From Falsiroseomonas sp. (GTDB taxonomy: Bacteria; Pseudomonadota; Alphaproteobacteria; Acetobacterales; Acetobacteraceae): DNA of 64,000 nucleotides. Under the pieces are notes generated by a model, which searched no databases, was not told where the DNA came from, and saw only the letters and a program-made list of their open reading frames with translations. Both the position numbers and the translations under genes were made by a program. Shown here piece after piece: positions 9,287-17,911 of this stretch; the stretch's first letter is position 1; each line of letters starts with the position of its first letter. The stretch lies in assembly GCF_030695085.1 (NCBI RefSeq), contig NZ_JAUYTS010000116.1, forward strand, positions 51,681 through 115,680. The letters run 5' to 3'.

Positions 9287-11058
9287 CGCATCTCCTCGAC
9301 GGGTTCGACCCCCATCACCGCGAGGCCTGAGCGCAGGACCACCGAAGTGGCGGCCACCAGCGCGAGACGCGCCTGGGTCGCCTCCGGCTCCTCCGCCCGG
9401 ATGAAGCGCAACGTCGCATCGTCACGCCCCCTGTTCCACAATACATGAAAGTCGCTGGCCAAGTCTTGGAGAAAGAACGCGATTCGATGCGGCTCCCGCG
9501 CCGCAGCAGCGGCTTCCACCGTGCGCGGCCAGCCCGCCATGCGGCGGATCAGCGCGAGTTCGGCTGGGTCGGTGAGCGAATCGAGCGGCACCTGCGCCAG
9601 ATCAGTCGGCGCCGGATCGCCGGCGGAGCGCAGGACCGAACGGCAGCGGGCATGGGCGTATTGCACGTAGAAGACGGGATTTTCCCGGGTCTGCTCGATG
9701 ACCTTGTTCAGGTCGAATTCCATCTGCGCGTCGGATTTGCGCGTCAGCATGGTGAAGCGCACGGCGTCCTTGCCCACCTCGTCGATCAGGTCGCGCAGGG
9801 TCACATAGGTGCCGGCGCGCTTCGACATGCGGACCGGCTCGCCATCCTTCACCACATGGACGATCTGGGTCAGCACCACATCCAGGCTGACCTTGCGGTC
9901 CGACAGCGCCGCGACGGCGGCCTGCATGCGCTTGACGTAGCCGCCGTGGTCGGCGCCCCAGACCTGCACGAGCTGCGGAAAGCCGCGGTCGATCTTGGCA
10001 AGGTGGTTCGCCACGTCGTTCGCGAAATAAGTGCCGGAGCCGTCCGACTTCCGCAGCGGGCGGTCCACATCGTCGCCGTACTGCGTGGCGCGGAACAGCA
10101 CCTGCGGGCGGGGTTCCCAATCCTCCGGCGTCTTGCCCTTCGGCGGCTCCAGCACGCCGGTGTAGATCAGGTCCTTGGCCGAAAGCGTGGCCTCCGCCTT
10201 CTCCAGCCAGCCTTCCGCCACGATGGCGCGCTCACTGATGAACACGTCATGCTCGACGCCGAGTGCGGCCAGATCCTCGCGGATCGCGGACATCATCGCT
10301 TCCACGGTGAAGTCCCGCACCGTATCCAGCCAATGTATCGCCGCCGCCGGCATGGCGCCGGGCTCGGCCAGGGTTTCCTTGAAGATCTGGCGCAGCGCGA
10401 TGCCGACGGGCACCAGGTACTCGCCCTTGTATTGCAGCCCGCCCGGGACCGACTGGGCAAACTCCTCCTCGGTCATCGGTGTGCCGAGGGCCTGGAGATA
10501 GCGCCAGTAGGTGGCGTATGCGAGTGCCAGCACCTGCGCGCCCGCATCGTTCACGTAATACTCGCGCGTGACGTCATAGCCCGCCTTGCGCAGCAGCAGC
10601 GCCAGCGCATCCCCCACCACGGCGCCGCGGCAATGGCCGACATGCATCGGCCCGGTCGGGTTGGCCGAGACATATTCCACATTCACCGGCCCGCCTTCCC
10701 GCGCCGGCCCATCGCCATAGGCGGGCCCCGCCGCCAGCACCGCCGGCACCACGGCACGCACGAAGGCCTCATCCAGCCGGAGGTTGACGAAGCCTGGCCC
10801 GGCCGGCGTCGCCTCCACCACCACGGGCAATTCGCGCAGCTTCTCGCACAGCGCCGCGGCCAGCTTCGGCGGCGGCATTTTTGCCAATTTTGCCACCATC
10901 ATGGCGCCATTGGTCGCCATGTCGCCATGCGAGGCGTCCTTCGGCGGCTCCACCAGCACGCGGGCAAAGGAATCGGGCGGCAGTTCCGGCAGGATCTGCC
11001 GCAGCGCCTCCACCACATGGGCGCGCATGGTGGCAAACAGGTCGGTGGTCGGGGTCAT
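9283..11058 (-). CDS. argS: Arginine--tRNA ligase
   Basis: This class I synthetase charges tRNA-Arg in the cytoplasm. The 591-residue protein has the HIGH-type motif as HVGH (residues 139-142, in NPTGPMHVGH) and the KMSKS-type motif as RMSKRAGT. It also has the N-terminal Add1 domain that recognises the tRNA elbow and the C-terminal anticodon-binding helical domain. ATG 11058 lies 30 bases after the dgt stop. It heads the run of overlapping genes down to scpB and so may drive their expression. Confidence 0.98.
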   Translation of the reverse strand: MTPTTDLFATMRAHVVEALRQILPELPPDSFARVLVEPPKDASHGDMATNGAMMVAKLAKMPPPKLAAALCEKLRELPVVVEATPAGPGFVNLRLDEAFVRAVVPAVLAAGPAYGDGPAREGGPVNVEYVSANPTGPMHVGHCRGAVVGDALALLLRKAGYDVTREYYVNDAGAQVLALAYATYWRYLQALGTPMTEEEFAQSVPGGLQYKGEYLVPVGIALRQIFKETLAEPGAMPAAAIHWLDTVRDFTVEAMMSAIREDLAALGVEHDVFISERAIVAEGWLEKAEATLSAKDLIYTGVLEPPKGKTPEDWEPRPQVLFRATQYGDDVDRPLRKSDGSGTYFANDVANHLAKIDRGFPQLVQVWGADHGGYVKRMQAAVAALSDRKVSLDVVLTQIVHVVKDGEPVRMSKRAGTYVTLRDLIDEVGKDAVRFTMLTRKSDAQMEFDLNKVIEQTRENPVFYVQYAHARCRSVLRSAGDPAPTDLAQVPLDSLTDPAELALIRRMAGWPRTVEAAAAAREPHRIAFFLQDLASDFHVLWNRGRDDATLRFIRAEEPEATQARLALVAATSVVLRSGLAVMGVEPVEEMR

Positions 11059-11088
11059 GCAGGCGAATCCGGAAACGGTAGGGGGGTT

Positions 11089-12258
11089 CTAGCCCGGGAT
11101 GGAGGGATCGGTCAGGCGCCGATGCTCCTCCAGCGCGAAACGGTCGGTCATGCCGGCCAGGTAGTCACACACCGCCTGGGCGGCGGCGGGGCTGCCGGGC
11201 TCGCCGGCTTTCTCCTGCCACCAGGGCGGCAACTGGCGTGGCTCGCCATGCAGCAGGGTGAACAGCAACTGCAGCGCCCGCTTGCATTTCTGGGTGGTGC
11301 GGTTGACGCGCCAGTGGCGGTACATGCGCTGGAACAGGAAGGCGCGCAGCTCGTTATTCGCCTCCATCATCGCGTCCGAGAACGCCACCACGGGCCGGTC
11401 ATGCGCGCGGATATCGGCCGCGCTGGCCGGCGCCAGGGCTGCGATGCGGCGGCGGGTCTCGGCCACCGTGTCGTTGACCATGGCGTTGATCACCCGGCGC
11501 ACCACCTCGGACACTGCGCGATCCGGCGGCAGGCTGGGGTTGGCCTTCAGCGCCTCGGCATGGGCTTCGCGCACCAGCGGCAGGCTGGCGGCTTCCTCCA
11601 AAGTGAAAAGCCGGGCGCGGATGCCGTCATCCAGGTCGTGGTTGTTGTAGGCGATGTCATCCGCCAGCGCCGCCACCTGTGCCTCCGCACTCGAATGGGT
11701 GGTCAGTTCCAGCGGATGCAGGCGGTCGTATTCAACGATGTACGGACTCGGGCGGCGCAGCGGGCCGTTGTGCTTGGCCAGGCCCTCCAGCGTTTCCCAG
11801 GTCAGGTTCAGGCCATCGAAGCCGGCGTAGCGGGTTTCCAGGCGCGTCACCGCCTTCAGCGACTGCGCGTTGTGGTCGAAGCCGCCATAGGGCTTCATCA
11901 TCACGTCCAGCGCATCCTCCCCGCCATGGCCGAAGGGCGGGTGGCCGAGGTCGTGCGCCAGCGCCAGCGCCTCCGCCAGGTCCTCCTCCAGCGCCAGTTC
12001 CCGGGCGATGGAGCGCGCGATTTGCGCCACTTCCAGGCTGTGGGTCAGCCGCGTCCGGAAATGGTCGCCCTCGTGATAGACGAAGACCTGGGTCTTGTAT
12101 TGCAGGCGCCGGAAGGCGGTGGCGTGGATGATGCGGTCGCGGTCGCGCTGGAAGGGTGAGCGCGCGCCCCCAACAGGTTCGGCATGCAGCCGCCCGCGGG
12201 AGGTCTCGGTGCGGACTGCCCAGGGGGCCAGCCCATCTGGCAGGCGCTTCGCATCCAT
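11089..12258 (-). CDS. dgt: Deoxyguanosinetriphosphate triphosphohydrolase-like protein
   Basis: This HD-domain hydrolase splits dNTPs into nucleoside and triphosphate, affecting dNTP pools and mutation rate. The 389-residue protein shows the metal-binding His/Asp residues in HSLEVAQ and HDLGHPPFGHGGE, with the conserved RDRDRIIHATAFRRLQ-type N-terminal segment. Length and motifs match the alphaproteobacterial dgt-like group, whose members may prefer other dNTPs than E. coli Dgt. It is transcribed divergently from erpA; the 133-base gap between them holds a 14-bp tandem repeat. Confidence 0.94.
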   Translation of the reverse strand: MDAKRLPDGLAPWAVRTETSRGRLHAEPVGGARSPFQRDRDRIIHATAFRRLQYKTQVFVYHEGDHFRTRLTHSLEVAQIARSIARELALEEDLAEALALAHDLGHPPFGHGGEDALDVMMKPYGGFDHNAQSLKAVTRLETRYAGFDGLNLTWETLEGLAKHNGPLRRPSPYIVEYDRLHPLELTTHSSAEAQVAALADDIAYNNHDLDDGIRARLFTLEEAASLPLVREAHAEALKANPSLPPDRAVSEVVRRVINAMVNDTVAETRRRIAALAPASAADIRAHDRPVVAFSDAMMEANNELRAFLFQRMYRHWRVNRTTQKCKRALQLLFTLLHGEPRQLPPWWQEKAGEPGSPAAAQAVCDYLAGMTDRFALEEHRRLTDPSIPG

Positions 12259-12301
12259 CCCGCCGGGCCTAGCACCCGCCCGCCCCCGCTGGAAGGGTCG
12301 C

Positions 12302-12357
12302 GGCCAAAGGAGCGTGGCCAGAGGAGCGTGGCCAGAGGAGCGTGGTCAGAGGAGCCT
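12302..12357 (+). repeat. Four tandem 14-bp repeats between dgt and erpA
   Basis: Four head-to-tail copies of ggccagaggagcgt occupy 12302-12315, 12316-12329, 12330-12343 and 12344-12357. The middle two are identical and the outer two differ at one or two positions. They lie between the divergent starts of dgt and erpA, 34 bases before the erpA ATG, where promoters and operators are expected. Confidence 0.85.
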
Positions 12358-12391
12358 GGAACCGCAGGCGTTTCCATCCTATCTTCCCAAC

Positions 12392-12736
12392 ATGGACACC
12401 ATGACCACCCCGTTCCGCGTCACCCCCCGCGCTGCCGCCCAGGTGGCGGAGATTGCGGCCCGCCAGGGCAAGCCCGGCGCCGGGCTGCGATTGGCGGTCG
12501 ATGCCGGGGGCTGTTCCGGCTTCCAGTATCGCTTCGACCTGGAGGATGCACCGGCCGAGGATGATTTGGTGGTGGCCGAGGGCCCCGGCCGCGTCTTCGT
12601 CGATCCGGTGAGCATGGAATTGCTGGCCGGCGCCGAACTCGATTGGACCGAGGCGCTGATCGGCGCGCATTTCGCGGTGAAGAACCCCCAGGCGGTCAGC
12701 GCCTGCGGCTGCGGCACCAGCTTCAGCGTCGGCTGA
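12392..12736 (+). CDS. erpA: Iron-sulfur cluster insertion protein ErpA (A-type carrier)
   Basis: This A-type carrier delivers Fe-S clusters to apo-enzymes. The 114-residue protein has the three conserved cysteines at 41 (GGCSGF), 105 and 107 (CGCGTSF). The ATG at 12392 is used; a second ATG at 12401 gives MTTPFRV and is nearly as plausible. It pairs divergently with dgt. IscA or SufA cannot be excluded by motif alone, but the dgt-erpA-xth neighbourhood is the usual alphaproteobacterial ErpA context. Confidence 0.9.
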   Translation: MDTMTTPFRVTPRAAAQVAEIAARQGKPGAGLRLAVDAGGCSGFQYRFDLEDAPAEDDLVVAEGPGRVFVDPVSMELLAGAELDWTEALIGAHFAVKNPQAVSACGCGTSFSVG

Positions 12737-12761
12737 CCACAGCCGGGACCCTGCTTCACCG

Positions 12762-12807
12762 CTACGGTTCAGAGGCCCGTTGGCCTACGGTTCACAGGCC
12801 CGTTGGC
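12762..12807 (+). repeat. 23-bp tandem duplication downstream of erpA
   Basis: Two adjacent 23-bp copies (12762-12784 and 12785-12807), beginning ctacggttca, differ at a single base (g against c). They lie between the erpA stop and the sensor kinase start. This looks like a recent slippage or repair duplication. Confidence 0.85.
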
Positions 12808-12875
12808 CTGAGGGACATCTCTGGACGCTGCCGAACGGCATTGTTATGCGGGGGTGCTGCTAATAGGGTCAGCCT

Positions 12876-14741
12876 ATGACCAGCTCGGCGCGTACCGGTC
12901 GCGTGACAGGCCGCGGTCCAGGTCCTGGCGCTCAGCCAGATGCCGGGATCACGCTGGGCGATTCGAAGCTGCGCGGAAAGGGTCCCGCTACACCCAGGCC
13001 ACCCGGATTTAGCGCCCCCTTCACCTTTTGGCCGCTTTGCGTGGCCGTGGTGACGCTGCCGCTGCTGGCCGCCGCCGGCGCGGCCTGGTCGAGCCTGCGG
13101 GACCTGGAGGTGGAGACCAGGAACCGGCTGACCCGCACGGTCGACCTGCTGCACGAAAACACGCTGCGCGCGCTGGAAAGCCAGGAAGCCTACCTGACCG
13201 CGATCAACCGCTTCATCATGGGAAGCGACTGGAACACGATCGCCAGCAGCCCGGACGTGGCGGATTTCATCGCAAGGCTGCATGACAGCGCCCCAGGCAC
13301 CAGCGCCATCGGCATCATATCCCCCGCCGGGCAGCTGGTGCAGACCTCGATCCGCGACTTCCCCTCCCCGCCGATCGACCTGTCCTTCCGCGACTATGTC
13401 CAGGCCCACCAGGGCGTCGGGGTGGATGCGATACGCCCGGTTATCGGCCAGGCAATCGTGAGCCGTGTCAGCGGCCGCCTCGTGTTTCCCCTCAGCCACG
13501 CCCGCCGAAACCGGGAGGGCATGCCCGATGGCGGGGTCATCTGGGCCACTTCCGATGTGCACGCCGTCGCCCGGCTATACGCCTCCATCGTCATCGCACC
13601 CTCCGACACGGTGCAACTCATCCGCCAGGACGGCCGCATCCTGGTGCAGCACCCGCTGCTGCCGGACGTGGCGTTCGAGGATGCCGCCGGGCGGGCGGAA
13701 AAAATGGCCGTGGTCGGCAGCGCGATGCGGACCGGGCAGATCGCCATGGCCTATGTCGGCACCGCGCAGCAGGGGCTGCCGGCCGCCTGGCTGGGGGCCG
13801 AGCGGCTGGTGGCGGCGCGCTGGCTGGAACGCTACGGCATCGCCGTCGTCTATGGGCTGCACATGGACCAGATGCGCGGCATCTGGGGCAACCGCGCCTT
13901 GGCCTTCGCCGGCGCCGCGCTCGTGGTGGTGCTGCTGCTGCTGGCGCTGATCCGGCTGGCGCAGACCGGCCTGAAGCGCGAATACGCCGCGCTGTGTCGC
14001 GCGCAGGCGGAGGCGGCGCGGCGGCTGGAGGCGGAAATCCAGCTGGCCCAGTCGGCGCGCATCTCCGCCCTTGGCCAGATCACGGCCGGCGTCGCGCATG
14101 ACATGAACAACCTGATCCAGAGCGTCATGGCCGCCTCCCGCCTGATCTACCGGCGGGCGGAGGAACCGGAGAAGGTCCGCAGCCTGGCCACCATGATGCA
14201 GGAAACGGCGGCGCGCGGCGCACGAATCGCCGCCCGCATGCTGGATTTCAGCCGCCAGGGTTCGGCACGCAATGGCGGGGCGGCGGAGGATCGCTTCGAT
14301 CTGCCCGCCGCCCTCGGCCGGCTGGAGGAGATGGTGGGCGGCCTGCTCGGCTCCGGCATCCGCCTGACCTGCGCCGCCGAGCCTGGGCTGCCGCCGCTGC
14401 GGGCGGATCGCGCGGAGTTCGAGACCGTGCTGGTCAACCTGATCGTCAATGCCCGCGACGCGATGCCCGAGGGCGGCGCGGTGCGGGTGACGGCGGGGCT
14501 GCAGCACGCGGCCGACGGCGCCGTGCTTCTAGGCGTCACCGTGGCGGATACCGGCACCGGCATGACGCCGGAGGTGCTGCGCCATGCCGGCGAGCCCTTC
14601 TTCACCACCAAGGGTCCGGGCCGCGGCACCGGGCTTGGCCTGTCCCTGGCGCGGCAATTCGCCGAAAATCTGGGCGGCGGCATGACGATCGACAGCGCGC
14701 CGGGCCAGGGCACCCGTGTCACCCTTTCGTTCCCGGCCTAG
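12876..14741 (+). CDS. Membrane sensor histidine kinase (orphan)
   Basis: The 621-residue protein has a basic N-tail, a membrane helix at about 49-71, a large periplasmic Cache-like sensor region (about 75-335) and a second helix at 340-362. The cytoplasmic kinase has its H-box GVAHDMNNLIQ with His408, N-box NLIVNARDAM (521-530), G1 DTGTGM (558-563), F-box FFTTK (575-579) and G2 GTGLGLSL (584-591). The H-box and the lack of HAMP resemble the DctB-like HisKA/HATPase group, whose sensors often bind organic acids. No response regulator is adjacent, so its partner is elsewhere. It sits between erpA and xth. Confidence 0.9.
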   Translation: MTSSARTGRVTGRGPGPGAQPDAGITLGDSKLRGKGPATPRPPGFSAPFTFWPLCVAVVTLPLLAAAGAAWSSLRDLEVETRNRLTRTVDLLHENTLRALESQEAYLTAINRFIMGSDWNTIASSPDVADFIARLHDSAPGTSAIGIISPAGQLVQTSIRDFPSPPIDLSFRDYVQAHQGVGVDAIRPVIGQAIVSRVSGRLVFPLSHARRNREGMPDGGVIWATSDVHAVARLYASIVIAPSDTVQLIRQDGRILVQHPLLPDVAFEDAAGRAEKMAVVGSAMRTGQIAMAYVGTAQQGLPAAWLGAERLVAARWLERYGIAVVYGLHMDQMRGIWGNRALAFAGAALVVVLLLLALIRLAQTGLKREYAALCRAQAEAARRLEAEIQLAQSARISALGQITAGVAHDMNNLIQSVMAASRLIYRRAEEPEKVRSLATMMQETAARGARIAARMLDFSRQGSARNGGAAEDRFDLPAALGRLEEMVGGLLGSGIRLTCAAEPGLPPLRADRAEFETVLVNLIVNARDAMPEGGAVRVTAGLQHAADGAVLLGVTVADTGTGMTPEVLRHAGEPFFTTKGPGRGTGLGLSLARQFAENLGGGMTIDSAPGQGTRVTLSFPA

Positions 14742-14774
14742 CCAGAAGCTGGATCAGCGGGCAGTGTCCGCCTC

Positions 14775-15551
14775 ATGATTCGCCTAGCCAGCTTCAACGT
14801 GAACTCCGTCCGCAAGCGGGCGCCGCATATCCTGCGTTTCCTGGCGCGGCAGCAGCCCGACCTGCTGTTCCTGCAGGAGCTGAAATGCCGGACGGAGGAA
14901 TTTCCGGCCGCCGAATTCGCCGCGTCGGGCTATCAGGTCCACGCCGTGGGGCAGACGGGCGGGCGCAACGGCGTCGCCGTGATCTCCCGCATCCCGTTCA
15001 AGCTGGTGGCCGAGCATCTGCCGGGCCAGGATGACGATACGCAGGCGCGCTATATCGAGGTCGCGGCCGCCGGCATGCAGGTGGCCGGCATCTACCTGCC
15101 GAACGGCAATTCCGGCGGCGATGCGGGCTATCTGTACAAGCTGGCCTGGATGGAACGGCTGCGGCGCCTGGCGCAGGCGCGGCTGGATGCCTTCATCCCC
15201 TTCGCCATCCTCGGCGATTTCAACGTCTGCCCGACCGATCATGACCTGGCCAAGGGCACCCTGCCGCCCACCGATGCGCTGGTGCGGCCGGAGACACGGG
15301 CGGAATGGCGGGCGCTGGAGCATCTCGGCCTGACCGATGCGCTGCGTGCGCTGCATCCGGCGCCGGAGCCGATCTACACCTATTGGGACTATGGCTCCGC
15401 CTTCGAGCGCAACGCCGGTCTGCGGATCGACCATGCGCTGCTGAGCGCGGAGCTGGCGGAACGGCTGGCGGCCTGCACGGTGGATGCGGAGCCGAGGGCG
15501 GAGGAACAGCCCTCGGACCATACCCCGCTGGTGGTGGACCTGGCGGCCTGA
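14775..15551 (+). CDS. xth: Exodeoxyribonuclease III
   Basis: This Mg-dependent AP endonuclease and 3'-exonuclease acts in base-excision repair. The 258-residue protein shows the EEP-fold residues: Asn8 in SFNVNS, Glu35 in LQELKC, GDFNVCPTDHD, IDHALLS and the catalytic SDHTPL near the C-terminus. The Asn and Asp/His pairs are all present. ATG 14775 lies 33 bases after the sensor kinase stop on the same strand, so co-transcription is possible but functionally unexplained. Confidence 0.96.
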   Translation: MIRLASFNVNSVRKRAPHILRFLARQQPDLLFLQELKCRTEEFPAAEFAASGYQVHAVGQTGGRNGVAVISRIPFKLVAEHLPGQDDDTQARYIEVAAAGMQVAGIYLPNGNSGGDAGYLYKLAWMERLRRLAQARLDAFIPFAILGDFNVCPTDHDLAKGTLPPTDALVRPETRAEWRALEHLGLTDALRALHPAPEPIYTYWDYGSAFERNAGLRIDHALLSAELAERLAACTVDAEPRAEEQPSDHTPLVVDLAA

Positions 15552-15554
15552 GCC

Positions 15555-15878
15555 TCAGCGCCAGTTGCGGCCGCCGCGGTCGTGGCCGCGATCATGGCCC
15601 CGATTGTAGCCATGCTGACGCCCGCGATCACGGCCGCGGTCCCAACCACCATGATGGCGCGGCGGCGGCGCGTAGTAGCGCGGCGGCGGGGCGTAGTAGG
15701 GACGGTAGACCGGGCGCGGCGCGTAGTAGCGCGGCGGCGGCGGCGGGGCGTAGTAGGGCTGGGCATAGCCATAGCCGTAACCGTAGCCGCCCACCGGTGT
15801 GACATCGGCAGCGACGACGCAGCCGGGCGTGAACAGCAGCACCGGCAGCAGCAGGAACAGGGCACGGAGGCGGCGCAT
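15555..15878 (-). CDS. Small exported Tyr/Pro/Gly-rich protein
   Basis: The 107-residue product starts with a signal sequence (residues 1-19, MRRLRALFLLLPVLLFTPG, followed by Cys20). The Cys suggests a lipoprotein, although Thr at -3 is unusual for a lipobox. The mature part has GYGYGYGYAQ, then repeated PYYAPPP/RYYAPPP units, then a basic tail rich in RGRDRG and RGHDRGHDRG. Low-complexity proteins of this kind are common in alphaproteobacterial cell envelopes and have no assigned function. The ATG at 15878 gives the signal peptide. Its 3' end faces xth with three bases between the stops. Confidence 0.65.
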   Translation of the reverse strand: MRRLRALFLLLPVLLFTPGCVVAADVTPVGGYGYGYGYAQPYYAPPPPPRYYAPRPVYRPYYAPPPRYYAPPPRHHGGWDRGRDRGRQHGYNRGHDRGHDRGGRNWR

Positions 15879-15994
15879 GGCGGGGGCTCCCCTGCGGCGG
15901 TCCGGTTTCGAAAGTTGGACCACCGCTTGATGTGGAGTTAACCCCGCCGCCATGTCCCGGTTCGGGCGCGATCGCGGCGGCGGTGAGGCCCTTT

Positions 15995-16105
15995 GCGGCG
16001 GAGCCGCCTTAAATGGCCGCGGCGGAGCCGCCTTAAATGCCCGCGGCGGAGCCGCCTTGAATGACCCCGGCGGAGCCGCCTTGATGGAGGAGGCGGCGCC
16101 GCCTT
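15995..16105. repeat. Five tandem palindromic 24-bp repeats
   Basis: Units start at 15995, 16019, 16043, 16067 and about 16090. Each has a 16-bp core gcggcggagccgcctt followed by an 8-bp spacer such as aaatggcc. The core contains the inverted repeat ggcgg-ag-ccgcc, so each unit can form a small hairpin on either strand. The last unit is 23 bp in period and has a changed centre. The array lies directly downstream of ilvD and upstream of the small exported protein gene. Confidence 0.88.
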
Positions 16106-16120
16106 GAGGGGCTGGTCCGG

Positions 16121-17839
16121 CTACTGGTCGGCGTAGATGTGGCTTTCCTCGGCCGCGCCGGGATGCGTCACCGCGCCCTGCGACGCCGGCCCCACAGTCT
16201 GGGCGTATTTCCACAACGCGCCGGAAGTATACAGCGTCTTGCGCGGCACCCAGGCGGCGCGGCGGGCGGCCAGCTCGGCCTCCGGCAGCATGATGTCGAT
16301 GGTGCCGGCCTCGGCATCGATGACGATCGGGTCGCCATTCTTCAGCAGGGCGATCGGCCCGCCGACCGCCGCTTCCGGCCCGACATGGCCGATGCAGAAG
16401 CCGCGCGTGGCGCCGCTGAAACGGCCATCGGTGATGAGTGCCACCTTGTCGCCCATGCCCTGGCCATAGATGGCGCTGGTGGTGGACAGCATCTCCCGCA
16501 TCCCCGGGCCGCCCTTCGGGCCTTCGTAGCGGATGATGATGACGTCGCCCGCCTTGTAGGCGCGCATCTCCACGGCCTTGAAGGCATCCTCCTCGCAATC
16601 GAAGCACAAGGCCGTGCCTTCGAAGCGCAGCTTGGTCATGCCGGCGATCTTCACGATGGCGCCCTCGGGGGCCAGCGAGCCCTTCAGGGAGACGACGCCA
16701 CCGATCGGGCTGATCGGGTCACTGGTCGGGCGCACCACATCCTGGTCCTTCGGGAAGATCACCTCCCGGTGGTTCTCCGCCAGGGACTTGCCGGTGACTG
16801 TGATGGCATCGCCGCGCAGATAGCCGCCATCGAGCAGCGCCTTGATGATCACCGGCACGCCGCCGACATTGAACACATCGAGTGCCACATAGCGCCCGCC
16901 GGGCTTGAGGTCCGCGATATGCGGCGTGGCGCGCATGATCTCCGCCACGTCATGCAGGTCGAACTTGATGCCGCATTCATGCGCGATGGCCGGCAGGTGC
17001 AGTGCCGCATTGGTGGACCCGCCGGTGGCGCCGACGATGGCGGCCGCGTTGAACAGCGCATCCCGCGTCACGATGTCCCGCGGTCGCAGGTTCTTGCGGA
17101 GAAGATCCACCACGGCGCGGCCGGACTGCACCGCGAAGTAGTCACGCGATTCGTCGGGTGCCGGCGCGCCGGCGGAACCCGGCAGGGCCAGGCCCAGCAC
17201 TTCGGAGATGCAGGCCATGGTGTTGGCGGTGAACTGGCCGCCGCAGGCGCCGGCGCCCGGGCAGGCATGCTGTTCCAGCTCCAGCAGGTCGGCGTCGGAC
17301 ATGTTGCCGGCGGCGTGCTGGCCGACTGCCTCGAACACATCCACCACCGTCACGTCACGGCCCTGGAAGCGGCCCGGGCGGATCGAGCCGCCATACATGA
17401 AGACCGACGGCACGTTGAGCCGCACCATCGCCATCATCACGCCCGGCAGCGACTTGTCGCAGCCCGCCACGCCAACCAGCGCATCGTAGCAATGGCCGCG
17501 CATGGTCAGCTCGATCGAATCGGCGATGACGTCGCGGGAGGCCAGGGACGACTTCATGGATTGATGGCCCATGGCGATGCCGTCGGTCACCGTGATGGTG
17601 GTGAACTCGCGTGGCGTCGCGCCGGATTCCTTCACGCCGATCTTCACCGACTGCGCCTGGCGGGACAGCGCGATGTTGCAGGGCGCGGCCTCGTTCCAGC
17701 AGGTGGCGACGCCGACGAAGGGCTGGTCGATCTCCTCCTGCGTCAGGCCCATGGCGTAGTAGTAGCTGCGATGCGGCGCACGTTCCGGCCCCACCGTGGT
17801 GTGGCGGCTCGGCAGCTTCGACTTGTCCCATTTGGTCAT
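16121..17839 (-). CDS. ilvD: Dihydroxy-acid dehydratase
   Basis: This Fe-S enzyme dehydrates 2,3-dihydroxy-isovalerate and 2,3-dihydroxy-3-methylvalerate in valine and isoleucine synthesis. The 572-residue protein has cluster-binding cysteines in [17 protein letters not shown] and [16 protein letters not shown], with the C-terminal [16 protein letters not shown] loop. The length matches the IlvD/Edd family, and the substrate loops favour IlvD over 6-phosphogluconate dehydratase. It stands alone, 72 bases after the acyltransferase, and is followed by the palindromic repeat array. Confidence 0.95.
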   Translation of the reverse strand: MTKWDKSKLPSRHTTVGPERAPHRSYYYAMGLTQEEIDQPFVGVATCWNEAAPCNIALSRQAQSVKIGVKESGATPREFTTITVTDGIAMGHQSMKSSLASRDVIADSIELTMRGHCYDALVGVAGCDKSLPGVMMAMVRLNVPSVFMYGGSIRPGRFQGRDVTVVDVFEAVGQHAAGNMSDADLLELEQHACPGAGACGGQFTANTMACISEVLGLALPGSAGAPAPDESRDYFAVQSGRAVVDLLRKNLRPRDIVTRDALFNAAAIVGATGGSTNAALHLPAIAHECGIKFDLHDVAEIMRATPHIADLKPGGRYVALDVFNVGGVPVIIKALLDGGYLRGDAITVTGKSLAENHREVIFPKDQDVVRPTSDPISPIGGVVSLKGSLAPEGAIVKIAGMTKLRFEGTALCFDCEEDAFKAVEMRAYKAGDVIIIRYEGPKGGPGMREMLSTTSAIYGQGMGDKVALITDGRFSGATRGFCIGHVGPEAAVGGPIALLKNGDPIVIDAEAGTIDIMLPEAELAARRAAWVPRKTLYTSGALWKYAQTVGPASQGAVTHPGAAEESHIYADQ

Positions 17840-17911
17840 GGTGCGTTTCCCGAGGGTTTGGGATGGGGTGCCACAGGATGCGGCGCGCGGCCAGGGGCGT
17901 GTGGCGGGAAG

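Noticed and set aside
12762..12807. Attachment-site duplication of an integrated element
   Set aside because: The copies are directly adjacent, not flanking DNA, and no integrase is present; it is a simple tandem duplication.
15995..16105. CRISPR array
   Set aside because: The unit is only 24 bp, with an 8-base spacer that is itself nearly constant, and no cas genes are present.
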